Below are positions 1-10,769 of a stretch of 64,000 nucleotides of DNA, piece by piece. The stretch spans positions 434,001-498,000 of the forward strand of contig SRSI01000031.1 in NCBI GenBank assembly GCA_005656395.1, written 5' to 3'. Source of the DNA: Strongyloides papillosus. Its lineage: Eukaryota; Nematoda; Chromadorea; Rhabditida; Strongyloididae. The position numbers and the translations under genes are program-made. Under the pieces are notes generated by a model. It worked only from the letters and a program-made list of their open reading frames with translations, was not told where the DNA came from and made no database searches. Each line of letters starts with the position of its first letter. The first letter of the stretch is position 1.

Positions 1-2
1 AC

Positions 3-977
3 CAGCAGATAACAGCATATGTTGGTTCTTTTGAACAAGAGTGGAGTGATTCACAAGGATTTCATTATAGCAAAGTCGAGACGTTTGATGATGAGGGAGG
101 AAGATTTTGTGAGGATGTGCGAAAGTATAATGATGATGTTATGTTTGAGGAAGAGGTTGTTAATAGTTATGAGTCTTTTTCACCAGACATGCAAAATGAA
201 GATGACGTAGAATATGATGAAATTTATGAGGATGAGAGTGAAAAGATAAATATTGTTCATATTCGACCAGTGACGACTGAATCAAAAAGTATGTCATGTC
301 TAGCTGATGCTGCCCCACCTACAAAGGGTCGGAAAAAGAAAAGAGTTGAAAATGAAGTCGTTGAAAGTGTACTTGTTAGCCCAGAGATTGTTAAACAAGT
401 TGCTCCGCAAAAAATGTACAGGCCAGAAGTTAGGCGTCCAGTGAAAGTCAATTCACATAACTTAGATTGGATAATTGATGCAGTTGCAAAAGGTAAAAAT
501 ATTGACGAGTCTTCCCCACATATTCGTAAAAAGCCAATGATAGGGAAATGCACATATTGTAATAAAGTTTTCAAATATCCTTCAAAGCTGGCGGCACACG
601 AAAGAGTTCATACTGGAGAAAAACCATACAAATGTACAATTTGTCATAAGGGCTTCAGTCAGAGTACCCCAATGAGAATGCACATGAGAAGACATTTAAA
701 TCAAAAATTGTTTGTTTGTTGTTTCATTGATTGTAAATCGTCTTTTATCAGTGGTGCTTTACTAAATCAGCATTACAAGAAACGTCATTCCTTAAAACAA
801 TGGGTATGTGCATGTTCTAAAAGTTTTAAAAATCAAAGAGAATTTGTGAATCATGAGATGTCTTGTGATTGGGAACATAAGAATGATGAAATGATTGGTG
901 AAGAGTATTTTTTTGAAGAGGAAGAAAGTAATAACTTTGAGTTGCATCACATTCCTGGAACAATTAATGATAAATAA
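3..977 (+). CDS. C2H2 zinc-finger protein, 5' end outside window
   Basis: The frame is open from base 3 at the window edge to a TAA at 975-977, so this is the C-terminal part of a larger gene, with about 324 codons visible. The first half is acidic and low-complexity, with a basic patch (GRKKKR) that could be a nuclear localisation signal. A zinc-finger cluster follows. Fingers 1 and 2 are canonical C-x2-C-x12-H-x3-H and are joined by the classical TGEKPYKC linker. Finger 3 is C-x4-C-x12-H-x4-H. A fourth, degenerate one begins with C-x-C. The tail is Glu-rich. This predicts a nuclear DNA-binding regulator. The family is clear, but I cannot name the ortholog. It converges with the membrane-protein gene on the other strand, whose stop lies only about 70 bp away. 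Confidence 0.85.
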   Translation, partial: QQITAYVGSFEQEWSDSQGFHYSKVETFDDEGGRFCEDVRKYNDDVMFEEEVVNSYESFSPDMQNEDDVEYDEIYEDESEKINIVHIRPVTTESKSMSCLADAAPPTKGRKKKRVENEVVESVLVSPEIVKQVAPQKMYRPEVRRPVKVNSHNLDWIIDAVAKGKNIDESSPHIRKKPMIGKCTYCNKVFKYPSKLAAHERVHTGEKPYKCTICHKGFSQSTPMRMHMRRHLNQKLFVCCFIDCKSSFISGALLNQHYKKRHSLKQWVCACSKSFKNQREFVNHEMSCDWEHKNDEMIGEEYFFEEEESNNFELHHIPGTINDK

Positions 978-1049
978 GTTATATAAAAGTTTTGTTTGTT
1001 AATATTTTATTAAAACGTCTATTAAATAAAAAGTAGTAGTAAAAATTTT

Positions 1050-1937
1050 TTATACATCAGTAGATATTGATTTGAGAATTTTTTGGTTCTTTCTTTCTAG
1101 ACTGAAACGTCCTGTTGTTGACATTTCAATGGAATTAAAAGCAGAAGATGATGGTATATTTAACTGTGAAATGCTTTCTTGAGATTTATTTCTTCTTAGT
1201 CGTGTTGAGTTGTTTATCTGTACATGTGATAATAATATAGAACTTTTATTGTCATTTGTATTCCTAGTTTGATTTTCTTTACTCCAACAATAGAAGTCAG
1301 GGTGATAAATGATTGTAATAATAGGAAAACTTAGCAAATAAATAATCATTAATCCATCAAAAACAAATGTTAAGACTCGGCTTACATTTAAATCTAAGGA
1401 ATCATTAATTACTAATAAATAATAACTTATAAGTAATATAATAACAGAACAAATAATGTAAATTCCAAATGTTGGATACATTGTGTCATTCGCCACCTTC
1501 AAAACCAATAGCTTTAAATTTAAAAATTCTTGTTGTTTAGGTGTCAATTTTTGTCTTAAATTAATTATGGGTTCTTTTTTAAAAAAGGGATCCGACAATG
1601 TAAGTAGAAAAAAACATAATACTTTAAATATAGCTACAACAATAAATAATAAAATAGCTATAGAGTAATGCCAAGCATTCTTTCCAATAATAGCTTCATT
1701 TTTATGGCATACTTTTTGATGCCACTTGAAATGTTCTGGTATCAATAATGAAGTTAGTCTTAGATATAGATATTCACAAAAGCATATAAGATACTAAAAT
1801 TAAAATTAACTAAAATAATGTAATTAGAAACTTACAGTAGATAAAACAATTATGTATGCCAAAAGTTGGTATTTATCAAAAATTTTATCTTGTAATGAAG
1901 GCACACCTTCTTCGTTTCTTTCACTGTTACTACTCAT
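1050..1937 (-). CDS. Four-helix membrane protein, two exons
   Basis: Exon 1 is 1836-1937 (ATG at 1937) and exon 2 is 1050-1793, separated by a 42 bp GT-AG intron (1794-1835) in phase 0. The product is 281 residues. Four hydrophobic segments are visible at about residues 27-50, 78-100, 143-163 and 174-197. A Ser- and Arg-rich hydrophilic tail of about 80 residues follows, probably cytoplasmic. No enzyme motif is visible. It could be a nematode-specific four-span protein or a reduced chemoreceptor-like protein, but I do not recognise the family. Exon 1 matters because the long exon has no in-frame ATG near its start, only TTG. Confidence 0.75.
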
Positions 1938-3985
1938 ATATATATTTAATATATATATATAAAATAGTGATAACTATAAAAACAAGACTACCTCTGATTA
2001 TATTTCATTTAAGGAAATAGTACTAGTTGACATAGAAAACTAAATATAGGTGCTTATTGGTATATTAACTTTAAAACAATATTTCACTCTATAAATGAAA
2101 AATATAACGTTATGGCATATGCAGACAATATAATTATAAGGTAGTAAAATATTTTATAGGCTTTTTGATTTTAATACGTTATTTAAAGATTGGAAGTTAA
2201 AACAAAATTCAATAAAGGAATAATTCCAGAAAAAATAAATTAACAAAAATTAAAATTAAATATACTGGTGATTAATAATTTAAACGATAACAAAAGCATA
2301 TTTATAAATTAGTCATAATATTTTATATATTATTTATAATGAGGCTCTTTACATGATGACAAACTATTAGTAAAGAGTTATTTCTACTAAGCCTTTACCT
2401 TTTATCATTAAATTTTATATGTATTTTATTATAATAACAGCAAAGAAAATATTCATAACTCTATAACACTCTTTAATACTATTTTTATGATAAAACTATA
2501 ATATAAATGTATAATAAAAAAAAGTTTGAGCACTTTTTTCTATCGTCAACAACATAATTACAAATTGGAATTTTTCTCCATCATCCAAAGATAAAATTTA
2601 ATTATTATAATGATAAATGGAAATAATGTAAAGTTGTATATAGTTTATATGTTCTTTCCATCTTTGTTTATTATGTCCTGTATAATCATCTATAATAGTA
2701 GTTCCAGCAGTAGCTAAACCAGCTACCAGTACAAAGACTGTTCAAAATTATGCACTTATACAATATCTATAAATGAATATTATATTCGGGTCAAAGTTAG
2801 TATAATAGTTTACCTCATAAACTTTTGTATTGACGCTTTATTTCCGGTTAAAGAAAAGTTTGAATACTTTTAATAATGGTAAAGTAGTTAATCTCATATC
2901 AATTGGAATAAAAAGATTTATAATTATTTTGTTAATAGTATTATTTTTTAAATTTCACCTTAGTTATTTTAAAAACAAAATCTAATGAAAATATACGTAT
3001 CTGAAATTTCCTTATAAATCTACCTCTTATATCATTATTCGTTTCAAAATGTTAAATAATTGAAAAATATTATATATAACATGTTAAATTACTCTTTCGC
3101 CTTGTTTGTTTAGATAATTAACTATTTGTTTATATATAAGGAAATTCTACAGCAAAAATAATTCTGTGTACTTATAAAGTTAATTTTATTATTTTGACTA
3201 AACTTTCATTCACATTTATAAAATCAAATAATATGAATAACAAAAATATCACGATAGTTTTTCTTTTAAAATAATATTATAAAAAAAGATATTCAAAAAA
3301 TTTAGTAAATATATCATAGAATTTTTTTTAAAATCACTTTATTTTGAAATAATAGAATAAAATGCAAACATCTTTCAAAATAATAATGTTTATATTTGTA
3401 TTTTCTATTCATATTATCATTTTTACAATTCCATAGTGTTTTTTTAAATTGTACAATTTGTTTTAAAATTAAAAAGATATTGAGTTCCTTTTTGTAAATT
3501 TTCAAACTTAGTATTGTTCATATTGCATTGGTATAATAGATAATATGAATTAACATGTTTATCTCAAAAAGTAAGATATGTTTTGAATAATTAAAAAACG
3601 TTATATTTAACTAATTTTTTGAAATATATACTTTCCAAGTGTATCCAAATTGTTAATTTTTAGTATATTTCAAAAAATTGAATTGTTAGTTAAAAGGAAA
3701 ATATTGAATTAGTGACTAAGAACATTAAGCATTAACCAATTACTACATCATTATACATAAAAATTTTTATTTATTTTGTAGAACAGCATTGACTCCTACT
3801 ATATTATCATATAGAAATATGAAGATGTCTTCCTTATTATCATACGTCTATCATTCAATGAACAAAGTTAAAATATTTTAATCTTGAAACGATTATTAGT
3901 ATATGGTTCATTCACTTTTAATACTTTTTTATCAAGTAATTTGTTAACATCTTTTTTTATTTGTTGTTTTTTGATCAAATCAATT
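1938..3985. other. AT-rich intergenic region
   Basis: About 2 kb between the membrane-protein gene and PEX19, which point away from each other, so it should hold both promoters. It is homopolymer-rich and has no coding signal beyond short chance ORFs. A T-rich acceptor ending at 3781 may mark the PEX19 leader. If so, a short upstream ORF of 20 codons (ATG at 3819) would lie in the PEX19 5' leader. Confidence 0.5.
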
Positions 3986-4773
3986 ATGTCAGATGGTATT
4001 GAAAATTCTAAAAATTCTACTATAGTTAAGGAAGATGATGAATTGTCAGAACTAATGAATTCTGCTATGGCTGATTTGGGTAAAAATGAAACTAAAAAAT
4101 CACAAGGGTGTAGTGATGAAGATTTAGATGCTTTTATGGAACAACTCGACAGACAGGCAATTCAAGATGCATCAAAAAATTTTGAAACAATGCTTGATGC
4201 TATCATGAAGGTTTGTTTTTAATCACAAACAATTTATCGTTGTATATATTTTTGTAGAAGGTAGAATCTGAAAAAGATACTAATGATGGAAATTTTTCAG
4301 AGGAGGATAAGAATTTTTTCAACGATATGAAAAAGTTTATGGAAACAGCAAATACTATAAATAATGGATGTAGTGAAGAAGAAATGAATAGAATAATGAG
4401 TGAATTTGAAAATCCAAATAGTTTTATGAAAAATTTCACAGAAATGTTAATGGAGGAAATGACAAATAAAGAGACAATGTACCCACCAATAAAGGAGATG
4501 AGGGATAAATTTCCACAGTTTTTGGAGGAAAAAAATTCCACATTAAGTGAGGAAGAACTCAAAAAATACAAAAAACAACAAGAAATTGTAGAAAAGATTT
4601 GTGTTGAATTTGAAAGAGAAAATTATGATGAAAACGATGAAGATCAAAAAGGAGAGAGAATTATTTTCTTGACAAAAATGTTTAACGAATTACATTCTTA
4701 CGGATTTGTGCCACAAGAACTATCTCCAAATATTGAGAATTTAGGTGATCCAAGTAACTGTGCAATTATGTGA
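3986..4773 (+). CDS. PEX19: Peroxisomal biogenesis factor 19
   Basis: Exon 1 is 3986-4210, exon 2 is 4258-4773, and the intron is 47 bp in phase 0. The product is 246 residues. PEX19 is the cytosolic, partly farnesylated chaperone and receptor that binds peroxisomal membrane proteins and docks on PEX3. Recognition rests on the acidic N-terminus with short helices, the helical C-terminal cargo-binding domain carrying the family signature MYPPIKEMRDKFP, and the final four residues CAIM, a CaaX farnesylation box. The protein is shorter than the vertebrate version (about 300 residues). ATG 3986 is chosen because the longer open frame upstream begins only at TTG and encodes an unrelated hydrophobic stretch. 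The next gene follows about 190 bp downstream on the same strand. Confidence 0.95.
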
Positions 4774-4940
4774 GATGTTTCTATTTTTTAGTATATCGAC
4801 TTTTATATTAATTTCTATGAAAATGAAATTATAGATTAGGATTCAATTAGTATATTAATAAAATTTCGATTTTTTCTAAATATTTGTAATGTTGTAAGGT
4901 ATAATCCTTTATATATTATAAGTGAATAATAATTACAGCC

Positions 4941-4950
4941 TTTATTTCAG
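4941..4950 (+). promoter_or_regulatory. Probable trans-splice acceptor for Abitram
   Basis: A TTTATTTCAG acceptor lies 10 bp before the ATG with no upstream coding exon, the arrangement expected for spliced-leader addition. With PEX19 ending 168 bp before this site on the same strand, a two-gene operon is possible. Confidence 0.5.
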
Positions 4951-4960
4951 TAGTATTATT

Positions 4961-5458
4961 ATGGTTGATCTCCGCTATGAGACGGTTCTTGATAGAAATT
5001 ACCAACGTCACGAAATAGAAGGATATAATGATTTGTGTTACATAAGACATAATAGTGGTGTTATTGTTATCACACTTAATAAGAATCACGAAGCGATGAA
5101 TGAAGAAATTACTGGAGTTGATTGGGATATTAAGAAAAAGGGTGGTGATAAGATTCAAAATAATGTATCTGGAAAGGGAAAAAGGGTAAATACAAAAATC
5201 ACCAAACATATATAATTTAATTTTTAGGGAGCGAGAACACTTTTTCCAGATACGAAATTGTGTATAATAAAAACTAAAAGTGGTAAACAATATCCATTAA
5301 AATTTGGTATGAAAGCTAATTGCATAGAAACTAATGAAAGATTAGAGAGTGATCCCGATTTGGTTAGAAGATATCCGGAAAACCATGGGTATTTGGCTAT
5401 AGTAATGCCAATGAACGATGATAAGCGTTATCTACCAAAAGTTTTTAAATCTGAGTAG
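4961..5458 (+). CDS. Abitram/Simiate (FAM206) homolog
   Basis: Exon 1 is 4961-5185, exon 2 is 5228-5458, with a 42 bp intron in phase 0. The product is 151 residues. The family (Abitram, FAM206A, Simiate) is a small, widely conserved protein with a biotinyl/lipoyl-like beta fold. Vertebrate members are reported to bind actin and to act in nuclear speckles; the nematode role is unknown. Family marks are the N-terminal RYY-like start, the central VSGKGKRGART block that spans the intron, and the C-terminal run from GKQYPLKFG to GYLAIVMP. The block VSGKxKRGA is recovered intact only when the intron is removed, which supports the splice model. The start is the first ATG after the acceptor at 4950. 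Confidence 0.88.
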
Positions 5459-8400
5459 TTTATTTTATTTTTTTTTTATTCCTTGCATAAAACAGAACCA
5501 TTATTTTTTAAAATTACTTCAATATTTTATTTTACTTTTATAAATAGACATGGAAATGTTATATAATTAATATTTTTAATAGTTATTTAATAACAAGAAA
5601 AAAAAGTGGGTTACCAAAATGATTTATGACATTACATTCATATAATTTATGATATTTAGCATAATATTTAATTGAATTACGAATAATATCATTTAAATAA
5701 TTCTAATAGGATTTTTTTTATTATTTAATGGAATCAATGGGTGATAAATGTACATTCTTAGTGAGGTTTTACTAAAATTTAATATTTTATAAAACGAATA
5801 CTTTAAATTTATTCAGAAATATTTTTATTTTAAATAAGTATAATTTACACATGGTTTCAGTTGTAATTTTAATTTTTTATACTCTACTGCATAAGTTTTA
5901 TTTTTTAGCTACTTTTTTCTTAATACTTTTGTCGTGTTATGTTAAAGTTTATTTTTTACAACTTGAAATAAGAGAATCTAAAAAGTGTTCTATTAAGTTA
6001 TATGCCATTAGTTTGTTTTAAAAAACCTACAAAAAAATGATTTTCATAATCAAATATACGTCAATTCGAGTTTGAGCTAGCTTAAATAACTTAAGAAAAT
6101 TAAATTGATTGTCTAAAATTTAAAAAAAATTTTATGGAATTCAAACTATCTGCTTAGTTGAAATATTTCTATGTTGCCCAAAAAAAATTTATAAGTAATA
6201 TGATAAGTGTTGGGTTTTAATAAGATTAACATTTTTCTGCTGATTATAATAATAATTATTATTAAATCAAAAAATTAAGTTACTTTGCCTTTTTTATAGA
6301 GATAATATGATATTATAAATTAACCTTTAATAGTATTATTAAAACAAAATCTATTAATACATGTTCGAGAATATAATGAAGTAGTTTAAAAATGTAGATT
6401 TATCATTCAAAATTACTTGTATACGATTGGTTGTCAACTCTTTTTTATTTATAAGCTCTTTTTTTAATTTAAACTAATTTATTTAAAAGTATACTAATTT
6501 AACTATTCTAAAGTTGATGTTTAATCATGTTAATTAAACTATTATTAAAGTTACATTTCTAACTTTATATAATAGTATTAATTTTTGCTGTATAATATTT
6601 ATTGTTCTTTTTAATATAGTAGTTTCATCGTTGAAGAGTACATTGCAGAAGTTTGATAATCACATTAAACTTAGCCTTATCGTAATTATTCCTTTCATTT
6701 TTTATTTTTACAACGCCGAACTCTCTTTGTACCTAAGTATCCATAAGCTTTTTCCTAATATTTAATGATATTATATATATCAAAAAGCTAGAAGGGAAAA
6801 CAAAAATATCAAATAAAATAAATTATTTAAAGTTGTTTAAGAAGTAATAATAATAACTTTATATCAAGAAAATGACTCAAAATTTTGTTTTTTGATAAGT
6901 AATGTTTTATCAATATGTTTATTATCTTTTTACAACAATTGTTCAATGGTAAAATGTACCTTTAAATAAAATTAAAAAGATATGTGGCAAAAAGTAACAC
7001 AAAATTGATCATTTATCGTCTAATGAGCATAAGTTTTATGACATTTTCTTAATTTTGTTGAAATAGAATATTATAAAAATAATATAAATTTTCTTTTTTA
7101 TTATTTAAAACTTTTTTATATTAGTAAATTTTGCAAATGTGATTTTTTCTTATAATCATACTGCAATTATTTTAAATGTTTTTAAAAAATTGTCCTAAAG
7201 ATATATTTTCGTCCTTTTCTAAAAATGCAAGTTTTCTTTGCATCTAATCTTACTATGACAAGAGTAATAAAAATTGCAAAGTAGAAATAAAATTAAGTAA
7301 GATATTATCCTTTATTTTATTTAAAATTATAAGCAAAGATCAATATGTTTTAAAAGAACAAAAATGTTCATTTTGTAAATTTTTTTAACTTTTGAACAAT
7401 TAATTAAAATGGATTAATTAATTTTCCACTTAATTTCTATTTGATTTTTTAAAATGCATATAAACAAAAAATTTTACAATTTATTTAAAATAATTTAATA
7501 TAATTATATTCTCATTATTATAAGATAATAAAATAATGCAAATATATTAAAAACTTTTTTCCTTATAAAAAAATAACCAAATTATTTTTTTGTAAATATT
7601 CACATCTATATGTTATATTTTTTATAATCATTATACGATAAATATTTTTAAATTTGTTATTATTGATAAAATCAAAATATCTACTAACTTTTTTGAATCC
7701 CTAACTATTTTTCTAAATTGTCTTTTTTAAAATAATCTGAAAATTTATAAAATAAAAAATTAGGTTACAAATGGTAACGATGAAAATAAACATAAACGAT
7801 AGTTGTGAAAAAATAACGTCCTATTTCTAAAATATTTAAGTTGAATGTTACTTTATGTTACAAAATAAAAATTTTATTTGTAACGTATTATTTTTAAATC
7901 TCACAACTTTTCCTAATTTGATTTATTACAACTAGGAATATTATACAAATAACATTCCGTCAATAATAACAAAGTGTTTTTAAAATTACCCTTTTTTCTT
8001 ATAGAATAATAATAACAAAATATTTCAAAATAAATTCAAAAAATATTTATACATATTTTATAGAAATTTTTTCAAAGTTCAACACACCAAATTTTTCTAT
8101 TCATAATTTTTTAAATATCATATTTTCTACTTTATGTTAAAATATTACTTAAAATTGTATTAAATAGGAATGTTAGTTTTTAGTATATAAAGTTACAGTC
8201 ACATAATATTTATTTGCATATTCAACATTAAAAAACTTCAATAAATGCTGTTTTCTTTAATTATATCTATTGTTATTGTGTATAAAAGATTGAATAACTT
8301 TTTTACTTTTATATTAAATATAAACTGGTACATTTTTAGTTATATGTCGTGAAAAATATTTTATTGAACTTTGTTTAAATGACAGTATTAATTAATATTT

Positions 8401-9743
8401 GTCATTTTCAAAATATTATTAAGTTATATTATTTAAAAATGCTTTTTTATTAAAATTTTTTTCTCAAACATATTCCTGCTAGTATGGGTATTTTTCTAAA
8501 ATATTTAAATAAATTAGCATTTTCTTAATTTATAATTAATACAAGAGTAAATATCAGAGATGGATACTTTTTGATGTTATATCAAATATAGATGTTTTAA
8601 AAAATTATTTAATATTTTTTTTAATAAATTTTACACGTTTATCAAACCATTTCGTTTGTTTATGATAAAAATGTGATATTTTTAATATTAAACCATTATC
8701 GTATTGCATTCTGAAAACATTTATATTATAACTGAATTGGAACTTTTATCTATTAGATAATGGTATTCACAAACAATTTTCTAATCATTCGCTTGAAAAA
8801 ATATAACAAAGCATTAGTATGCAATATTCGCTTTTTATTTTTGTCTATGTTTTCTTTCTTTTCCACTTGGTAAACACATTAATTTGTGTATTTTTAATAC
8901 AATGATAGTTATAAAATATTCTAGTAATTACTAGAATATTAAATAGTGATAGTAAAGGTAGTAAGTAAAAACTTCCGTATTAGAACTATTTATATCCTAT
9001 TATATTCTACAATTCAATCATTGTAAATATATAATTTTAACAATTATTTATATGTTTAATTATGATATTTAATTCATATTTGTTGGTTGATTTAAAATTA
9101 TGCTTAGATTATAAAAAGTGTTCTACGATATTCATATTTTTTAATTTAAACTTTTTTACCATTACTTTCGTCACTTTCGTCACCTTTTATTACGTAATTT
9201 TTTTAAAAACTGGAGGGGGTAAAAATTTTTTCTATATTTATAGGAGGCACTTATTCCATCATTGATATCAACTAGTTTTATTGTACTTTTGCTATTTATA
9301 AGCATATGGCAGATGGATGGTTTGTGTTCATATAGTTTTTAGGAAACTAATTTTAAAAGAATCTACCAATTAAATTTTTAATGTTTCTCTTTGTATACAC
9401 AAAGAGTGATACTTTATCTTCTTGCAGCTTTATATCTTCGGAAGTTCACCACTTCAGTTTACTGTCATTTTTCTTCCACAACTATTAATTTATACATTCG
9501 ACCATCTTTTTATTTTTCTAGAATAGTATCATTTAACAATATTTGGGATAACTATCTTCCACTAGAGAAAACATAATATCTTTATAGTAATAATTGAACG
9601 AAACTACTCCAGTATAATATCTAACAATATTTTATTTTAAATTAAATATATAATATTAGGATGAAATATTTTAATAAAGTAATTCGATATCATATCAAAT
9701 TAGATAGTTAAATATCTCACATTATAAGCATAACAAATATTGA
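5459..9743. other. 4.3 kb intergenic region, no gene seen
   Basis: AT-rich, homopolymer-rich DNA between the 3' ends of Abitram (+) and the lectin gene (-). Short open frames around 9062-9265 and 9391-9576 start at weak codons or have unconvincing composition. One nested inverted repeat near 7801-7908 is listed separately. Nothing else is recognised. Confidence 0.5.
7801..7908. repeat. Nested imperfect inverted repeat
   Basis: The outer arms are 7801-7818 and 7884-7908, both reading AGTTGTGA... outward in. The inner arms are 7857-7870 and 7871-7884 (GTTACAAA... against its complement). Two nested foldbacks in about 110 bp could be a small foldback element remnant or chance in AT-rich DNA. 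Confidence 0.35.
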
Positions 9744-10760
9744 TTAATAGAATCTTTTATGCGATTTTGCTATGCGATTTTTATAGTATTCTAACCCGTA
9801 ATAGATGGCAAAGCCCATTATTGAGATCATTATAAAAAATAGAATAAATATCTTTACGCCGCTAGAAAAATTGTCCTCTCTTATGCTTTTTATTTCATTT
9901 TCTTTTTCATCTAAATACTGAGGAATTATATCATAAGATGATATCTCATTTCCTTTATCTGGTCTAACAAAGTCTAACTCATACATTCTAAAACTTAATA
10001 TATCGTGTGTATCATGCAAATCTCCAGTATGGCCTGATATTGCAAAATGATAACCAATTGGTAGAAGTACATTATCAACATTAAAACATTTTTTCCACTT
10101 TCCTTCACCATCAATATCAGTATAAATAGATATTGTATTATTAAAATATCTCAATAATAGATTAGTTGAACCTTTCTTTTTATTTCTAAAGTATGCTGAA
10201 CATGATTTATATCCAAGTCTTGTGGACGATCCATCATTATCAATGTTGTATTCTTTTGTTCCATCATTTACCATTCCATAGATAAGAGGAAATTGGTAAT
10301 CACTCCCTTTATTACCATTATGATAAGTATCTAGGAAAATACCGAGTCCTTTGAATTTACTATTTAATCCATAGGCAGAACCTCGTTTAATCTCCTTTAC
10401 ATACCAAATAGCCATACCATCACCATATAATTTTCCATTTGTTCCAGTAACAGAAAATGATAAAGTTATTTCCCAATCACGGGATAAAACCGGAGATTTA
10501 TTATAAATAACGCCTGATTTTCCCTGTTCATTGTGAGTTAGTCTAATTTCACCATTATTTACTTCCGTGTCCCCCATTAATTCCCAGTAAGGAACATGAA
10601 AAGACGACGAATGATAAGGTTTTATTAATGAATGTTCTCTCCTATAATAACCACGATATTCATGAATACTTGTATCCACTATTTCATCACTATAACCATT
10701 ACATTTGATAAGGAGAAAAAGATAACATTTTATGAGTGAAAATATCAATAAATTTCTCAT
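9744..10760 (-). CDS. VIP36/LMAN2-type L-type lectin cargo receptor
   Basis: Single exon, 338 residues. L-type lectins of the VIP36/VIPL group are type I membrane proteins that bind high-mannose glycans on glycoproteins and sort them between ER and Golgi. The layout is a signal peptide (about 1-21), a beta-sandwich lectin domain (about 45-265), a stalk, one transmembrane helix (about 302-322) and a short cytosolic tail ending KRFY, as in VIP36. Expected calcium and sugar ligands are visible: D114 in GDGMAIWY, D144 with N148 in DTYHNGN, and H252/D253 in the SGHTGDLHDTHD loop. C187 and C225 sit where the family disulfide lies. The ATG at 10760 is preferred over a longer open frame because a splice acceptor lies one base upstream of it. 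Confidence 0.93.
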   Translation of the reverse strand: MRNLLIFSLIKCYLFLLIKCNGYSDEIVDTSIHEYRGYYRREHSLIKPYHSSSFHVPYWELMGDTEVNNGEIRLTHNEQGKSGVIYNKSPVLSRDWEITLSFSVTGTNGKLYGDGMAIWYVKEIKRGSAYGLNSKFKGLGIFLDTYHNGNKGSDYQFPLIYGMVNDGTKEYNIDNDGSSTRLGYKSCSAYFRNKKKGSTNLLLRYFNNTISIYTDIDGEGKWKKCFNVDNVLLPIGYHFAISGHTGDLHDTHDILSFRMYELDFVRPDKGNEISSYDIIPQYLDEKENEIKSIREDNFSSGVKIFILFFIMISIMGFAIYYGLEYYKNRIAKSHKRFY

Positions 10761-10769
10761 CCTAGAAAT
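10761..10769 (-). promoter_or_regulatory. Probable trans-splice acceptor for lectin gene
   Basis: On the minus strand the sequence ATTTCTAG-G directly precedes the ATG, leaving a one-base leader. No upstream exon joins it, so spliced-leader addition is the likeliest use. It fixes the start codon. Confidence 0.5.

Noticed and set aside
3884..3985. N-terminal hydrophobic extension of PEX19
   Set aside because: Begins at TTG with no in-frame ATG, and PEX19 is a soluble protein whose homologs start near the ATG at 3986.
5590..5625. AAGAAAAAAAAGTGGG resembling the right-hand element's terminal repeat
   Set aside because: No inverted partner or TA flank found nearby; likely chance.
9062..9576. 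Two short plus-strand frames downstream of the lectin gene's 3' end
   Set aside because: Poor composition; one begins only at TTG; no family or splice support.
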